This document shows positions 12,926-27,970 of a stretch of 64,000 bases of DNA, piece by piece. The translations under genes and the position numbers were made by a program. The stretch is from Cherax quadricarinatus (lineage: Eukaryota; Arthropoda; Malacostraca; Decapoda; Parastacidae): assembly GCF_038502225.1 (NCBI RefSeq), contig NC_091374.1:10237201-10301200 (forward strand), written 5' to 3'. A model generated the notes under the pieces. The model was not told the origin of the DNA and did not search any database. It saw only the letters and a list, made by a program, of their open reading frames with translations. How positions within the stretch are numbered: position 1 is the first letter of the stretch; each line of letters starts with the position of its first letter.

Positions 12926-14452
12926 CTGCAGGTGCACAATAAACTAGCCGCTCACGAAGCATAAAAGTTACCTCTATAAAACTAACCCTAAAATGGATGA
13001 CAAGAGTCACACAGATGATGGCTGTTGCTTACGTCACCAAGATGTCACCTATAGTTCCAAGCTATCATGTATATTATAGCAAGTTTACGAAAACAAACCA
13101 AAACTGCATCTTTATGAAAACTAAATACATTAATCATATGTCTAGAAATTTTAACACTGCGGAAATCACTGGAAAGCATTTTATCTATTGTTCAGAAAAC
13201 AACAGTTGAAGACCTCTTTTGAGAATTGGAGATCAAAGAGACTAATATTTAAAGAAAATGTTTTAAGCAATGAATATATGAGCTTGAAGCGTCTGCTCAC
13301 TTGACTTTACATCTCCGTATTGTTTGAAAGACGAATATGAACTCTTAACAAATTGACACGGTAACACTGGGCAGCAATTTCTTTGACTTTTAATACTATA
13401 TAAGGTTTAACAGCTCTCTCAATGAAACGGGGTCTGCCTGGGGTTTATCGTATACTGTACATTAAAATTTCCATGCTTTTACATTTTAGACTGCTCAGTA
13501 ATACAGAGCAAAAACTAAATGAACAGTTAGAACAAACAAGTTTAATTTTTTTATGGCCACCAACACCATCTTCACCATCCCAACATTCTCACCACTATCC
13601 CACCCAAGATCACCGCCCAGCACTCAGTAACAAGAGGGATTAGAACTACTCGCTCCAAATACCTACAGCTTGGCCATTGTACCGGTTCAAAAGCTTGGCT
13701 CTTACACTGAGACAGGAATGAATGAAATAAAAGAAAGAGCCCATAAATAAATGCATCAAATCAAAACCCGACCACGTAGATGCAATCAACTTTAGTAAAT
13801 ATTGGACAAAGGCAACGTAACATAATAGAAAAGACACGAGTTGTATAATTCTGCAGCCAGACATGAACCCTTTCAGTAAGTAAACAGTTTCTTAGCGTTA
13901 TTAAAGGTCGAAACGTAGAGTATATAGTGTATACACTCGTACTAACAGAAGCATCGCAGCGTTGCGTCAATACGGTTGCAGCCGCAATCCTAACACTCAC
14001 TATACAATTTTATTAAGTGACATCTTTGGAAAAAAGCTTAAAAATGAATCTAAAGAACACAGACCAGATATGCATAATTGTACTGACCGGTATGCCAGTA
14101 GCACACCCGTCATTTTCTATTTTTTCTAATCTGACCTCTGCCATTACCAACGACTGACGAGACATCCTTTAAAAATTATGTGTAACGATAATTTTTTTTT
14201 CTAAATTTTCATAAGAGAAACAGCGTGCTGCCAATGTTGACACAATGATAACACTGCTGGGACAAGCTATTATAACAGTATTAAGTGCTCTAAAGTTTTA
14301 GGTTCTTTGCTGCAATAGATTAGATCTTTAATGTGAAGCGTGTTGGGGGAAATAAGAACCTTGACTAGCAGATAAACCTACATTTACACACCAGACGTTG
14401 CCAATAAAGCAAGCCAAATACTTATTATCATATTATCATCAATTCAAGGTTA
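12926..14452. other. No recognised gene
   Basis: AT-rich DNA; open frames are all under 100 codons and without motifs. Confidence 0.5.
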
Positions 14453-14575
14453 GTCGTAATATACGACTGCCAATGAATAAACAGAAGAATGAACGAGGAT
14501 TCGAACCGTGGACTCGAATGGTTGCAGGTCCTGCGCTCTACCAACGGGATACGAGGCCTCTAATAAGAAAGTTTT
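14453..14575 (-). repeat. tRNA-derived SINE-like sequence
   Basis: On the minus strand, GTTGGTAGAGCG (box A-like) is followed about 30 nt later by GGTTCGAATCC, a perfect pol III box B. The T-stem does not pair well, so it is not a working tRNA. Downstream (lower coordinates) the tail reads TTGGCAGTCGTATATTACGAC, with a perfect 6-bp hairpin at 14453-14467. That tail resembles the TTGCAATCGTGTCATTACGATT tail of the palindromic SINEs at 23.3, 35.7, 45.8 and 52.3 kb. Confidence 0.65.
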
Positions 14576-14725
14576 ACAGACAACCGGGCTGTGATGGATA
14601 TGTTGGGCAGCGTGCCTCCAGCAGCAACAGCCTGGTTGACCAGGCTAGCACCAGACGAGCCTGGCACATGGCCGAGTTCCAGGAGTAGACACTCGAAACT
14701 CAAAGGTATATATGTATATCAAAGG
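14576..14725 (+). pseudogene. LINE family B 3' end
   Basis: Frame reads RQPGCDGYVGQRASSSNSLVDQASTRRAWHMAEFQE followed by a stop, then actcaaaggtatatatgtatatcaaaggtaac. It is the family B relative of the family A C-terminus. Only the last ~45 codons and the short tail repeat are present. Confidence 0.8.
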
Positions 14726-14744
14726 TAACAGTGCAGTCACGTCT

Positions 14745-15345
14745 GCGTCAGAGGCCACCACCTGACAGTTTACTCAAGGCTGGAGTACTGCTGTACTCTA
14801 ACACCTTCATTCAATGTAGGCGAAACTGCAGACCTGGAAAATATGCAGTGAACCATCACTGTTTGGATGAATTCATCAAGCATCTAAATTACTGGGAGCG
14901 TTTAAAGTCCATCGATCTGTACACCTTGGAACGTGTCTTTGATACATTATAATGTACATCTGGGAATGTCTAGAGGGACTGGTCCCAAATTTGCGATCAC
15001 AAATCATTCCCCATGACAGAGGCTTGTTAGACGGTGTAAAATACGCCAGTGAAGAGCAGGTGTGTAATGAGTACATCAAAAAAAATTTAACAAAGTGAAG
15101 GGACGAAGATTTTTCATTACCGATCCTTTATACATAACGAGGGTTAATAACCCCTAGCTGTCTTTAAGAGAACTTAAAAAGTTTTTGAAGTTAGTTCACG
15201 ATCAGCCAGACTGGTGCAAACACTGGACTTCATGCGGCTAGCAGCAACAGTTTAGTGGCTCAAGCCATCGACCGGGAAACCTGGTCTGGAACTGGCACGC
15301 AGGGGCGCTGACCCTCAGGACACACAACAGGTAGGTAGGTAGACT
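14745..15345 (+). pseudogene. LINE family A C-terminal relic
   Basis: Matches the 60.6-61.2 kb copy in order: ctggagtactgctgtac (LEYCCT), the frame LNYWERLKSIDLYTLER at about 14886, MYIWECLEGLVPNL at about 14950, and gatcagccagactgg...agcagcaacag near 15200-15245, finishing with caacaggtaggtaggtag. Stops and indels throughout. It follows the family B end directly in the same orientation. Confidence 0.75.
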
Positions 15346-16329
15346 AATTCTCTGCTTTTCCATCCCAATAGATCCCAAAATGAGCCCTTCCCTCTCCCTC
15401 ACTGTTTCTCCCTGAAAAGAGAACCTCGGACACGAGTTCCCTTCCCTCATTGCTTATCCCCCCCCCTCACTACAGATCCCAACACAAGACTCTTCCCTCA
15501 CTCCACCATAATTCTACCACCAACCCATTACCTTGCCACGAACATTCTAAAGAACCATCAACTCTGGCATGAATTTTGGAGCCGGTATATCACCTGTAAA
15601 TTGCTAATCACTTACACGCTTATCAATAAATTTGTTAAGTGGGGGAGGAATTGAGAATGAGGATAAATGGAAGAAGAATTGAGGATGAAGGTGGAGAAAG
15701 GTGTTGCAACAGCGAGGAAAGGGTAGAGAGAGTGTTTCTACCACAAAGACGATGAACATCCTGTCGGGATCTTACGTTACCCCAAATTCAAGCTCTTATT
15801 CAAACAACTAAAATAAAGTAGCATATACATGAACCTGGTGGACAACATCTCGCCTCAAGATATCGTAATAACACAATTACAAACAAAGGATGGAACGGAT
15901 GGGGTTTGTACCCATGGCAAGAGTGCTAAAACTCCAGGCCAGTGGGTAAGCCACTTTACTAAGGTTGAGATGGTGTGGTGTCAATGTTTATACAAAGTTT
16001 TCATGTACTTATTATTGATAATATACGGCAATTAATGTTGATAATGTAGTACAATTTTTCCTTTCTTGTACTGCAATTACTCTTACGGTGCATTATTATG
16101 ATCTGCAAGTGAATTACCATAATTAATAGCAATAACAGTGCTATTTTACGCTAGTACCTGTACAGCAAATCTCCAGGAAGACGTAAATCAGGTTTTCCAA
16201 CGAGTACGATAATCAACAGGGGGGGGGATAATTCAGTTACTTTCCTATTGAAAGATAGCAAAGAAAAACGATCAGTATGAACACATTGAAAGTCTTCAAC
16301 AGAGGTAGCCAGTCAACCAGCCACCTGCA
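15346..16329. other. No recognised gene
   Basis: Includes a pyrimidine-biased patch (15340-15520). Nothing with a recognisable motif. Confidence 0.5.
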
Positions 16330-16830
16330 CAAGAGGGAAGAGGGAGTGGAACAGGAAAGGACAGTGGACGACACTGGATACCCTAGCGTGACGGGCATTG
16401 GTACAAGGGCAAGTGGAGGTAGGAGAGAGGAGGAGGGAGGAGAGAGGAGGAGGAGGAGGAAGAGAGAAAGGGGGGGAGGGGAGAGGAGGACGAGGAATGG
16501 AGATCTGCGAAGACAAGGAAGGACTAAACGAGATAGAACAAATGGAAAGGAAAAGAGCAGCAATGAACAAGAATGAGTGAAACGACAGGAGGAAGGGAAA
16601 AAGGCAGAAAGGGGAGGAAAGGCAGAACTAAGGGAAAAAGAAGGCAGAGCGAAAGGAAAATAAGGCAAGGCGAAAGGGAAATGAAGACAAGAGAAAGGGG
16701 AAAAAAACCAGGACGAAGAAGGAAAAGGCAGGATGAGGAAGGGGTAGGGGGACGGGTAAAGAGGGACAGACGAAGGGGGAAAAAAATGGAACAGGGTACT
16801 GGGCGGACGGAAAGAAGTGAAAATGGATGA
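16330..16830. repeat. Long polypurine low-complexity tract
   Basis: About 500 bp in which the plus strand is overwhelmingly A and G (gaggaggagg, agggaaaaaggcag, gaaagggaaa). It is not a strict tandem repeat. The long minus-strand open frame across it (S, P, F, L rich) follows from composition alone. Confidence 0.85.
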
Positions 16831-18884
<2,054 letters not shown>

Positions 18885-19284
18885 TTTAGGGGTAACAAGC
18901 CTGAATACATGAACTAAACTGTACCTCCAGCGATTTCTCCATCTTACACATGCAGCCTACTCCGCAAGTAAGCTTCTCAGGCTTAAGCTGACACACTGTC
19001 CCTCTCTTCTTGCACTCCTCCCAGAAACTTCTAAGAGCTTCTTAAATATTCCAAGTGTGTTCCATCAATATTTCTTACAGCTGCTGCAGGAAAGTCTTAA
19101 GTCATGAACCCTCTGACGTTGTTCTGCATCGGGATTTGGATCAATTTATCTGGCCTCAAGGTCACCAGATGTGCCAGGTAAGACGAACGGACGCACGCAC
19201 GCACAAGCGCGCACACACACAGGGATGGGGAGGGGGAGGAGAGGGGATGGGGGGATGTGGAATGGGGGAAATGGGAAATGAGGG

Positions 19285-20400
19285 AGTGTAAATGGCCTTC
19301 TCTGTGGAAAGAGGAAAATGTAGTCCCTGTTCACAAAAACAAGAGCAGAGTAGAAATCAGCAACTACAGACCAGTGTCACTCCTATCAATCACTGGCAAG
19401 ATCCTTGAGACAATAATCTCAAGACAAATGAAAGTTTTTTTTGACTACTATTTACTATTTTGTGACTGTCAATATGGCTTCAGGAAAGGTTACTCCGCTG
19501 CTGATCTGTTGTTAAACCTCTCTACTTAATGGCACCAGTCATTGGACGAATCCAAAGTCAGCTGTGTGGTAGCACTGTAGACTGCTGGTGCTTTCGACCG
19601 AGTGTGGCATTAGGGCCTCTTGGCAAAAGTGCAAGCACTGGGAATTGCAGGCTCTACGCTACGTCTCCTCAGCATTTACCTTCATGGTAGATCTCTAAGG
19701 GTAGTTCTCGGAACAGAATCAGCAAGACATCCTATTGGGGCAAGTGTTCCACAAGGAAGTGTTCTGGGACCATTGTTATGGAATGTCTACTTCAATGACC
19801 TCCATCTCATCCCAGAATCCCATGCATATGCAGACGACTGTACTCTGACATTCACTTATCCAAGAGAAGAAATGCCAGCTGCTCTAAGCTACGTCCATCA
19901 CCAGCTAAAAGATATATCAGCTTGGGGAAACCGATGGCAAGTAAAGAACAGGGCAAGACGTCTTATCTCTCGCCTGGACCCATCCTGGATAGATCTGTCA
20001 TTTCAGCAGAGCTTTCAACACAGGATTGATGTGGGTGGCCTTACTGTTATGTACAAGGCCAACATTGTTAAAGTACCACTCTTGGCTCCACTTCGAGGAC
20101 AGCGAGAAGCAAGCCTCTATACCACAAGACGGGCAGAAAGCAGCAGCTTCACTATGGCTGTACCCTTCTCCAGAACATCACTTCATTTGATATCATTTAA
20201 CCCCAGGATGACTCGAGTCTGAAACACATTCGTACAGCATTATGATGTCACCTAGATAAAGTCAGTTGATCAAATGAAAATGCTGGCCCACAGATGACTC
20301 CAACTTCATCCTGTTCCCTACTTGTATGTTTCATAACAATAAAAACGGTTTCAAATGAAATGATGTAGCTAACAGCTCTTTGCTTGGCAATAAAGTTAGG
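19285..20400 (+). pseudogene. LINE family E reverse transcriptase relic
   Basis: RT motifs appear in order. NYRPVSLLSITGKILETIISRQM starts at about 19361, followed by CQYGFRKGYSAADLLLNLST. A stop-ridden motif A region (AGAFDRVWH) lies near 19590. Then VPQGSVLGPLLWNVYFNDLHLI is at about 19746 and the catalytic YADDC at 19827-19841. After about residue WGNRWQVK (near 19945) the sequence jumps to a C-terminal domain (RRLISRLDPSWIDL...GGLTVMYKANIVKVPLLAPLRGQREASLYTTRRAES), so an internal segment is deleted. In-frame stops near 19527, 19578 and 19612 kill it. The 3' end runs to about 20395. The same C-terminus and 3' end recur at 35527-35945 and, inverted, at 57060-57320. Confidence 0.88.
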
Positions 20401-20432
20401 AATCCTTAACCCAACCTTGTCAAACCCTGTGT

Positions 20433-20639
<207 letters not shown>

Positions 20640-20999
20640 TTTCCACCAGTAAGATTTCATGTTACAGAAAACTACTTTAGATCGAGTGGTATGATTTACA
20701 AAGCGCTGGACCGTCATAGTTACTTGCCGTCTGTAATAAAATAAGGCAAAAACCAAGTCGCTTACATCACAGTTTTCACTTCCCTAAACAATTTGCTACT
20801 AACAATACCAATCTGCCTTCATAAAAAATTTGGCCTAATATTACAGATATTATAACAATATAAATAAAATAATTTTTGGTTCATGATTCGCAAGTCGAAG
20901 CAAACATCCTCCATACGTTCCCAGTCATAGTCTACAATTCACCTCTAGTTTTAACAAATAGGGAAACGTCCTCCTCATTTTGATCTAAAATGTGTTGCT

Positions 21000-21115
21000 G
21001 GCTTCTTAGTATCTTTACATTTACCTTAACTTTGACGAGTTTCTACTCCCGGAGCCCGGCCATGGGCCAGGCTCGTCTAGTGCTAGCCTGGTCAACCAGG
21101 CTGTTGCAGCTAGTG
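21000..21115 (-). pseudogene. LINE family B 3' end
   Basis: The plus strand reads gagtttctactcccggagcccggccatgggccaggctcgtctagtgctagcctggtcaaccaggctgttgca, the reverse complement of the family B terminus (compare 14630-14725 and 56045-56120). Confidence 0.85.
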
Positions 21116-21615
21116 ATCCGCTGTAGTTCCATTCGTTCAAATTTCAGCACAGGTTTTGTTTCCCAGCGTTGACGTTCCTCATTCTTGGACACCTTTATCG
21201 CAACGTGTCTCGAAGCAACAAAACCAACACCAACTAAGAAGTAACAATGCCGTATATTTTACTAGTCTTATTTTTCTCGCGGCTCTTCTTTCCCCATTAA
21301 AAACTCCACAATAGGCAAGAGCATGACGTGAGTGCAGCGTCCCCCTCTACTGACATTCACATAAGACGGGGAAGAAAAAACTAATTCTCTTTGTTGGAGC
21401 CTCGCATGTCGTCACACCTTTACTAAGCACAAAATTTATTTATAGACTTGTCATACAGCTAACGAGGGCTTCCCCTTAACGTCCCACTGATAAATTATAC
21501 ACAAATATACACAGTATGTGAAAACGTGTATACACACTCTTGAAATCACGAACTTATTGCTACTCACATTAACATTATATACTGTGTAATGGTTTAGAAA
21601 ACCGAAAAGATGAAA

Positions 21616-21935
21616 AATAGGACACTTTAACAACATTTTGGAATCTTTATTGAGAAAATTTTTCGCCACACAGCGGCTTCATCAGTCCAATACAAAGAAG
21701 AATTGTAGACAAAGAGTAGTAGTTTGAGATATTAAGTCCCTCAGCCTGGAATCTCCATTAATCTTTCATCAAGACTGAACTTAACACATCGATTCCAGGT
21801 TGAGGGACTGATTACCTCAAACTACTACTATTTTTGTCTACCGTTCCTCTTTATACTGGACTGATGAAGCCACTGCGTGGCGAAACGTTCCCTCAATAAA
21901 AATTCCCAAATGTTGCATAAGTGTCTCATTCTTTC
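21616..21935. mobile_element. Foldback element FB, copy 1
   Basis: Two inverted arms of roughly 135 bp (about 21616-21752 and 21788-21930) surround a ~35-bp centre. The left arm contains ttcgccacacagcggcttcatcagtcc and agtccctcagcctggaatc; the right arm is its near reverse complement. Outer ends are gacactt and gtgtctc. There is no coding sequence. Two related full copies lie at 38062-38358 and 58968-59480. Confidence 0.85.
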
Positions 21936-22134
21936 ATTGTACATTCACACATTATCTTTTAGATATCCTCTTCATTCCTTTCTCTCCCGCCCTTACCATT
22001 TTTTCTTCTAACAGTTTCTTATCTCTCTCAGATCATTCACTTCCATAATTTATCCGATTTTCTTTTTTCTTTTAGAAAAATTTTTAATATGTAAACACCC
22101 TTAAGTACTCATAACCATAAATTATTTTTAAAGG

Positions 22135-22265
22135 GCTGGACTGGTAAGCAAGCGGAAGGCCTTTATCAAATAACCAAAAACTCCAGCTGCCGGTCATCAT
22201 ATAACTAAGAAGGGTGCCTGGATACATTTGTCCTGTTTCCCGGCAACCTTATCTAACCTCATGGG
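22135..22265 (+). repeat. Dispersed repeat R2, copy 1
   Basis: ggactggtaagcaagcggaaggcctttatcaaataacc...ccagctgccggtcatcatataactaagaagggtgcctgg...tgtcctgtttcc matches the reverse complement of 45105-45235. It contains internal complementarity (ggtcatc against gatgacc) but no coding region. Confidence 0.65.
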
Positions 22266-22464
22266 GCCTAGTTTCTAGAACCTCTGCCGTCTACAGCAAG
22301 GGTCCCCATCCTGCAGCCCTCACATGAAATTCACTTACGGAGGTTCCACACTGAAATGTCAACAAAACCGTACGGGACTCATCACACATTTGACCATTAA
22401 ATGTGGCAGACTAATGTAGGAAGGGTGAGGAGGACCACTGGTCTACAGGATAGATATGGGACAC

Positions 22465-22830
22465 TACTATTTGTTATGTCTACCTGGAGAGGTTTCTGGA
22501 GATCATCGGCCCCATAGCCGGGCCTAGATTATGCCTCCCTGTCGATAGTTGATCAGTGAGATTGTTTGTGTTCGCACTATGCAGTCCAACGTAAACAGAG
22601 TACGGCTCACAAGAAACATCCTAAATTCCCTCAAAGATATCAGTGATTTAGTAATTTCGGCAAGGTTTGGTGGGAGGACGCTGTAAAAGTCTCTGCCCTT
22701 TATGTTTAACAATTTTTTTTTATTCGGCGTATTTTGGTGTGTACCATGCTTCCTGTTAGAAACACTTTATTGTGCAGGTTCGGAACCAGTCCCTCCAGCA
22801 TTTTCCAAGGCATGATTTTGTATAAAATAT
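22465..22830 (-). pseudogene. LINE family A C-terminal relic
   Basis: The plus strand contains reversed family A blocks: gtctacctggagaggtttctggagatcatcggcccca (tail), gtccaacgtaaac (YVGL region), ggtgggaggacgctgtaaaagtctctgcc (FNSLPP region) and gtgcaggttcggaaccagtccctccagcattttccaagg (WKILEGLVP region). The frame is destroyed. It is collinear with 60830-61250 in the opposite orientation. Confidence 0.75.
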
Positions 22831-22901
22831 GGTATATTTTTTATGTAAAATAAAATACCAAGCAGAAAAAGCCTGATTTCACTCTGCTATAATGAGAAGG
22901 G

Positions 22902-22902
<1 letters not shown>

Positions 22903-22969
<67 letters not shown>

Positions 22970-23031
22970 AGGGGGAGGGGGGAGGGGAGGGGGGAGAGGG
23001 GGGAGAGGGGGAGGGGGGGAGGGAGGGGGGA
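22903..23031. repeat. (GA)n then G-rich purine repeat
   Basis: About 65 bp of pure GA followed by about 65 bp of GGGGA/GGGGGA units. Confidence 0.97.
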
Positions 23032-23276
23032 AGTGTTATGCGCCAGCTATCGTGAGAGCCTGACTGACATTTCCACGTATTTCTTAGCGGAATGTAAAGT
23101 TAATACTATAAATACAAAGCAAACGACAAAAGTCAGGAAACATACGTATGGCATTACATTGTAGCGCCGGCGGCTGCACAACCTCTCAACTCACCTGAAA
23201 TAAAGAAAATAAAATTATTTCTACCACAGAATAGTAAAAGACTACCTCAGCATTAAGTACAAATGGCTTAACATTA

Positions 23277-23558
23277 AACCATACCCCCGGCCGGGATTGA
23301 ACCCGCGGTCATAGAGTCTCAAAACTCCAGCCCGTCGCGTTAGCCACTAGACCAGCTAGCCACAATAAGATTCATCCAACTAGGTATATTTCTAGGTATA
23401 TTTGGTGTAGAAATATACCTAGTTGGATGAATCTTATTGTGGCTAGCTGGTCTAGTGGCTAACGCGACGGGCTGGAGTTTTGAGACTATGACCGCGGGTT
23501 CAATCCCGGCCGGGGGTATGGTTTATTTGCAATCGTGTCATTACGATTTCTTAAGTCA
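23277..23558 (+). mobile_element. Palindromic tRNA-derived retroposon, copy 1 (full hairpin)
   Basis: The right half reads as a tRNA-derived SINE: TGGTCTAGTGGCTAAC (box A, tRNA-Glu-like wording), then GGGTTCAATCCCGGCC (box B and T-arm), then a tail GCAATCGTGTCATTACGATT. The left half (from 23277) is the inverted complement of the tRNA part plus about 28 bp of its 5' leader, so the arms are about 23275-23394 and 23408-23525 with a 13-bp centre. The arms are identical except for a 2-nt deletion. A perfect 12-bp duplication GGCTTAACATTA flanks the whole unit (23265-23276 and 23559-23570), so the inverted dimer inserted as one piece. Probably mobilised by a LINE; the partner is not identified. 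Confidence 0.88.
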
Positions 23559-23570
23559 GGCTTAACATTA

Positions 23571-24990
<1,420 letters not shown>

Positions 24991-25015
24991 TTCAAGCTAC
25001 CCGTAAATAATAACG

Positions 25016-25043
25016 ACGATGATGATCATCATCATCATCATCA
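25016..25043. repeat. (GAT)n/(CAT)n trinucleotide palindrome
   Basis: gacgatgatgatc followed by atcatcatcatcatc forms a short self-complementary trinucleotide repeat. Confidence 0.9.
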
Positions 25044-26404
25044 TAAAACAATCAAAAGCTTTTGGTAAAATGGATGTGAGTGTATGATGGGTGATAGGGA
25101 TGACGCAAGCTGTGACCTTCACTGGGAAACTCTACAACTGGATGCAGCAACACCACCACCACAACTCGTCCCGTTGTGCATCGCTGATACTCATCTTCAG
25201 GCCAAAGCAACACACTATTTTGCTCACTCTTCCCATTTCCTCCCTCCCTATCCTTTCCAACTCAAGAAAATGACTCCAATTTTCACTCTCTCATAAATAT
25301 AATATATGGACCTTGTACGATTCTGCATAAAAATTTTCCAGGCACTGGTTAAGATTAAGAGCGCTTAGGATGGTGAGCCAAAAAAAAATGTCTGCCAGTG
25401 CCTTGTTTTTGTCAGTCAGTTTTAGTGTTTTATTAAAATTTACTAAACATAACTTTACACTAAGCTTTGCCACACACGAAATAGTGTTTTCCTGCACTTC
25501 AATCAGCTCGTAATAGAAGTGCTTTGTACTGCATTTTAGATTATTGTGTCCGACTAGTTTCTCAAGTATGTGCCTTTTGGTCTTGAGCACTTCCAGGTAC
25601 TATTTCAGTTACAGTGAGTTGTCTGGCATTGCCAAATATACATTCGGCAAGAACAGAATCTCCACCGTGGATAATTATCTGGTTATGTTCCTAGTACCTC
25701 TATATGTCGCTTGATTTTCAAAAATCTACGCAAATAAACGAGTCTCTCAAGGAGACCTACATCTCCGTGCAACTTGTTAATTCTATCACATCCATACATT
25801 GTATATGTTGGGACCCAGACTTCACTGCACCAAAAGGCTTTAAATTATGAGTTTCTGTATACGCTCCTAACACTCCATTTTTTCTCTGAAGATATTTATA
25901 AAAAAAATTTAATTGTTTTGGTTGTTTTTACATCATGTATGTTGGCTGAGAGGAAATAAGCGTGTTCAATTTTCTCCGAATTGCTGTTCTTGGATTTCTG
26001 CCTAGTCTAAACTGACATATTTTATCTGCTTCGTTATGTTCAAATACGTTAACTTATATTTACACAAAATTAACCAACAATAACAACACACAAATGGCCA
26101 ACTTACGTATGGCAACACAACACAATAGTACTGTGTTGGTATTCCCCCCTTAAAAAAAAAAAAAAAAAAAAAGATAGGTTGCTTGCTTGAGTGATTGGTA
26201 CAAGTACTCGTGATCCGTCCAATAGAGCTCCTTCCCGCTGTGGCAATCTCAGTCTATTAAATATGAGTGGTTGTTGACTCTTACGTAGTAGTGCTAGCAT
26301 GTATATTTGTCTGTGGAAAAAAAAAATCATGATAAACATCCAATGACTCGCTAAAAATATCTTAAACTGTGTTAACGCTTACATATTTGTGTCCTTGACT
26401 CTGT
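25044..26404. other. No recognised gene; poly(A) at 26152-26172
   Basis: A 21-bp A run lies at 26152-26172. An open frame of 99 codons on the minus strand (25291-25590) has no recognisable domain. Confidence 0.45.
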
Positions 26405-26470
26405 ATACCTTTGATAAGTTCCGCGAGTTTTTCTACTACCAGAGCCCGAGCTTGGTCCAGGCTCGTTTGG
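26405..26470 (-). pseudogene. LINE family B 3'-end fragment
   Basis: The plus strand reads cctttgataagttccgcgagtttttctactaccagagcccgagcttggtccaggctcg, the reversed family B terminus. Confidence 0.7.
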
Positions 26471-26549
26471 TCACAGACTGTAGAAGAGCACTTGACTTTC
26501 TTCGCCGCTGGCGAGTGTCTGCTGAAACAAAATATACATCTCTACTATA

Positions 26550-27490
26550 TAACTTTACATCAACAGTGTTGAGAAAGATGTTATCGTAGGGGTGGAAATA
26601 CTGTTAGGAAGGGCATCAATATACTTAGAATATTTACCTCTAGGAACACGAAAGAGGCAGCAGTTCTGGCAGGCTCCTGGTGCAATGGCAGTGGAAACAA
26701 CAGGTAACTTAGTTGTGGAAGTGTTATCTGGCCATTTAGCAGGTAGTGTGATGGCAATGCTGGCATTATTCTTTGAGTGCCTCAATATTTTTGTAGGGTA
26801 GCCAAGGCACAGCCAATGAAGGCTGTGTGCCGATATCTGTAAGGGCCTTTTGGGAAGGTGGGGAGCTATAGCTGTGAAGCCGTGTTTTGCCACAACTCTG
26901 ATCTTAGGATCGTTAAGGCTCTCTCATGTTTGTCTTGCAGTGTTTAGTCTGTCGTAGGCTGATTAATCTGGGGACAAGTATATGCTCATCCCTGGTGGCT
27001 AATTTGGTAGTTTCATTTGCCGTCTTGTTCCCTTGGACACAAACACAGCTTGGTATCCAGCTGAGTGTTTTACTCCCTTGTACATCTAGGATGCTTAAGA
27101 TAGACGAGTCTTACGTTGTCCTGTTGTTGAGTGTGGAGTGACAAGAGCAGTTATGAATCCGTGTGAAGAACAACGTGTTGCTTATTCTGTTGTGGGGCAC
27201 GAGATTGTGCTTGTTTGATCGCCCCTAACCCAGCTTACAGTATAGAACAGTTATGAAGGAGTCTCCAGCCATCATGATGGATTCTAGCTGCTGCACATTT
27301 GTTATCTTAAGTCACTAATCAAAACAGTGAAGAATATTGCACTGTCTTGACCATCGCCTCGAGTCGTACATGATTCCGCGGAGCGTAGTAAGGTGTTGGT
27401 GATGCACTGATATTTACTCGCTGCATCTATTATGGTTCTCTGTGTAGTGCTGTTGGCGAGGAGAACACTGAATAGTTTTGAGGCTTGTGT
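26550..27490 (-). pseudogene. Possible LINE C-terminal (RNase H-like) relic
   Basis: On the minus strand near 27000-27080 a frame reads TLSWIPSCVCVQGNKTANETTKLATRDEHI. It recalls the end of LINE RNase H domains (usual ISWVPSHVGI.GNE.AD..AK.A). Further on, HSLHWLCLGYPTK (near 26810) recalls the region after RNase H. Several stops separate the pieces. The match is by eye and weak outside the first motif. Confidence 0.45.
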
Positions 27491-27559
27491 GTACATGCCC
27501 AGTTTAGTCCCCCCAATATCTTTTACTTTTATTTTCCTCCACCTGTTACATTTGATATT

Positions 27560-27660
27560 CCTGTGATAGGTTTCAAAGCTCTTTTACCCTCGCTGCCCGG
27601 CCTGAGGCCAGGCTTCCTTGTTAACGCTTGGTCAACCAGACAGTCTATGCTACAGACCAG
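27560..27660 (-). pseudogene. LINE family B 3'-end fragment
   Basis: ttcaaagctcttttaccctcgctgcccggcctgaggccaggcttccttgttaacgcttggtcaaccagacag is the reversed family B/A terminus with many substitutions. A weaker reversed family A trace (gggaccagaccctcaagtat) is at 27870-27900. Confidence 0.65.
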
Positions 27661-27970
27661 CAAGGCCACACTACCATCACAAACCGACTGATCCAGCAAA
27701 TTCTAATGGAAGCTTGTCAATTTCTTAGTGAAAATTTCTATCTTCGCTCCGGCAATATTTTTGATGTCTAGTTTTACTGTCAGACTTGAACCACGGACAC
27801 TGACAGTATTCCCTAATTGTACAAAGAGTCCCCGTGCTCTTCACTCCTCCAGTAACTTATAGTAGTGCTGAGATATGGGACCAGACCCTCAAGTATCTGC
27901 TATGTACATGTACATTATATCGTATGTTCATCTGTGGAAGAAATCACAATAAAACGCGTGATTGCAAAAA

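Noticed and set aside
14482..14560. Functional tRNA gene on the minus strand
   Set aside because: Box B is perfect, but the T-stem pairs poorly and the acceptor stem is missing.
23277..23558. Functional tRNA genes on both strands
   Set aside because: Box A and B are present, but there is no pairing acceptor stem and no sensible anticodon stem; better explained as a tRNA-derived retroposon.
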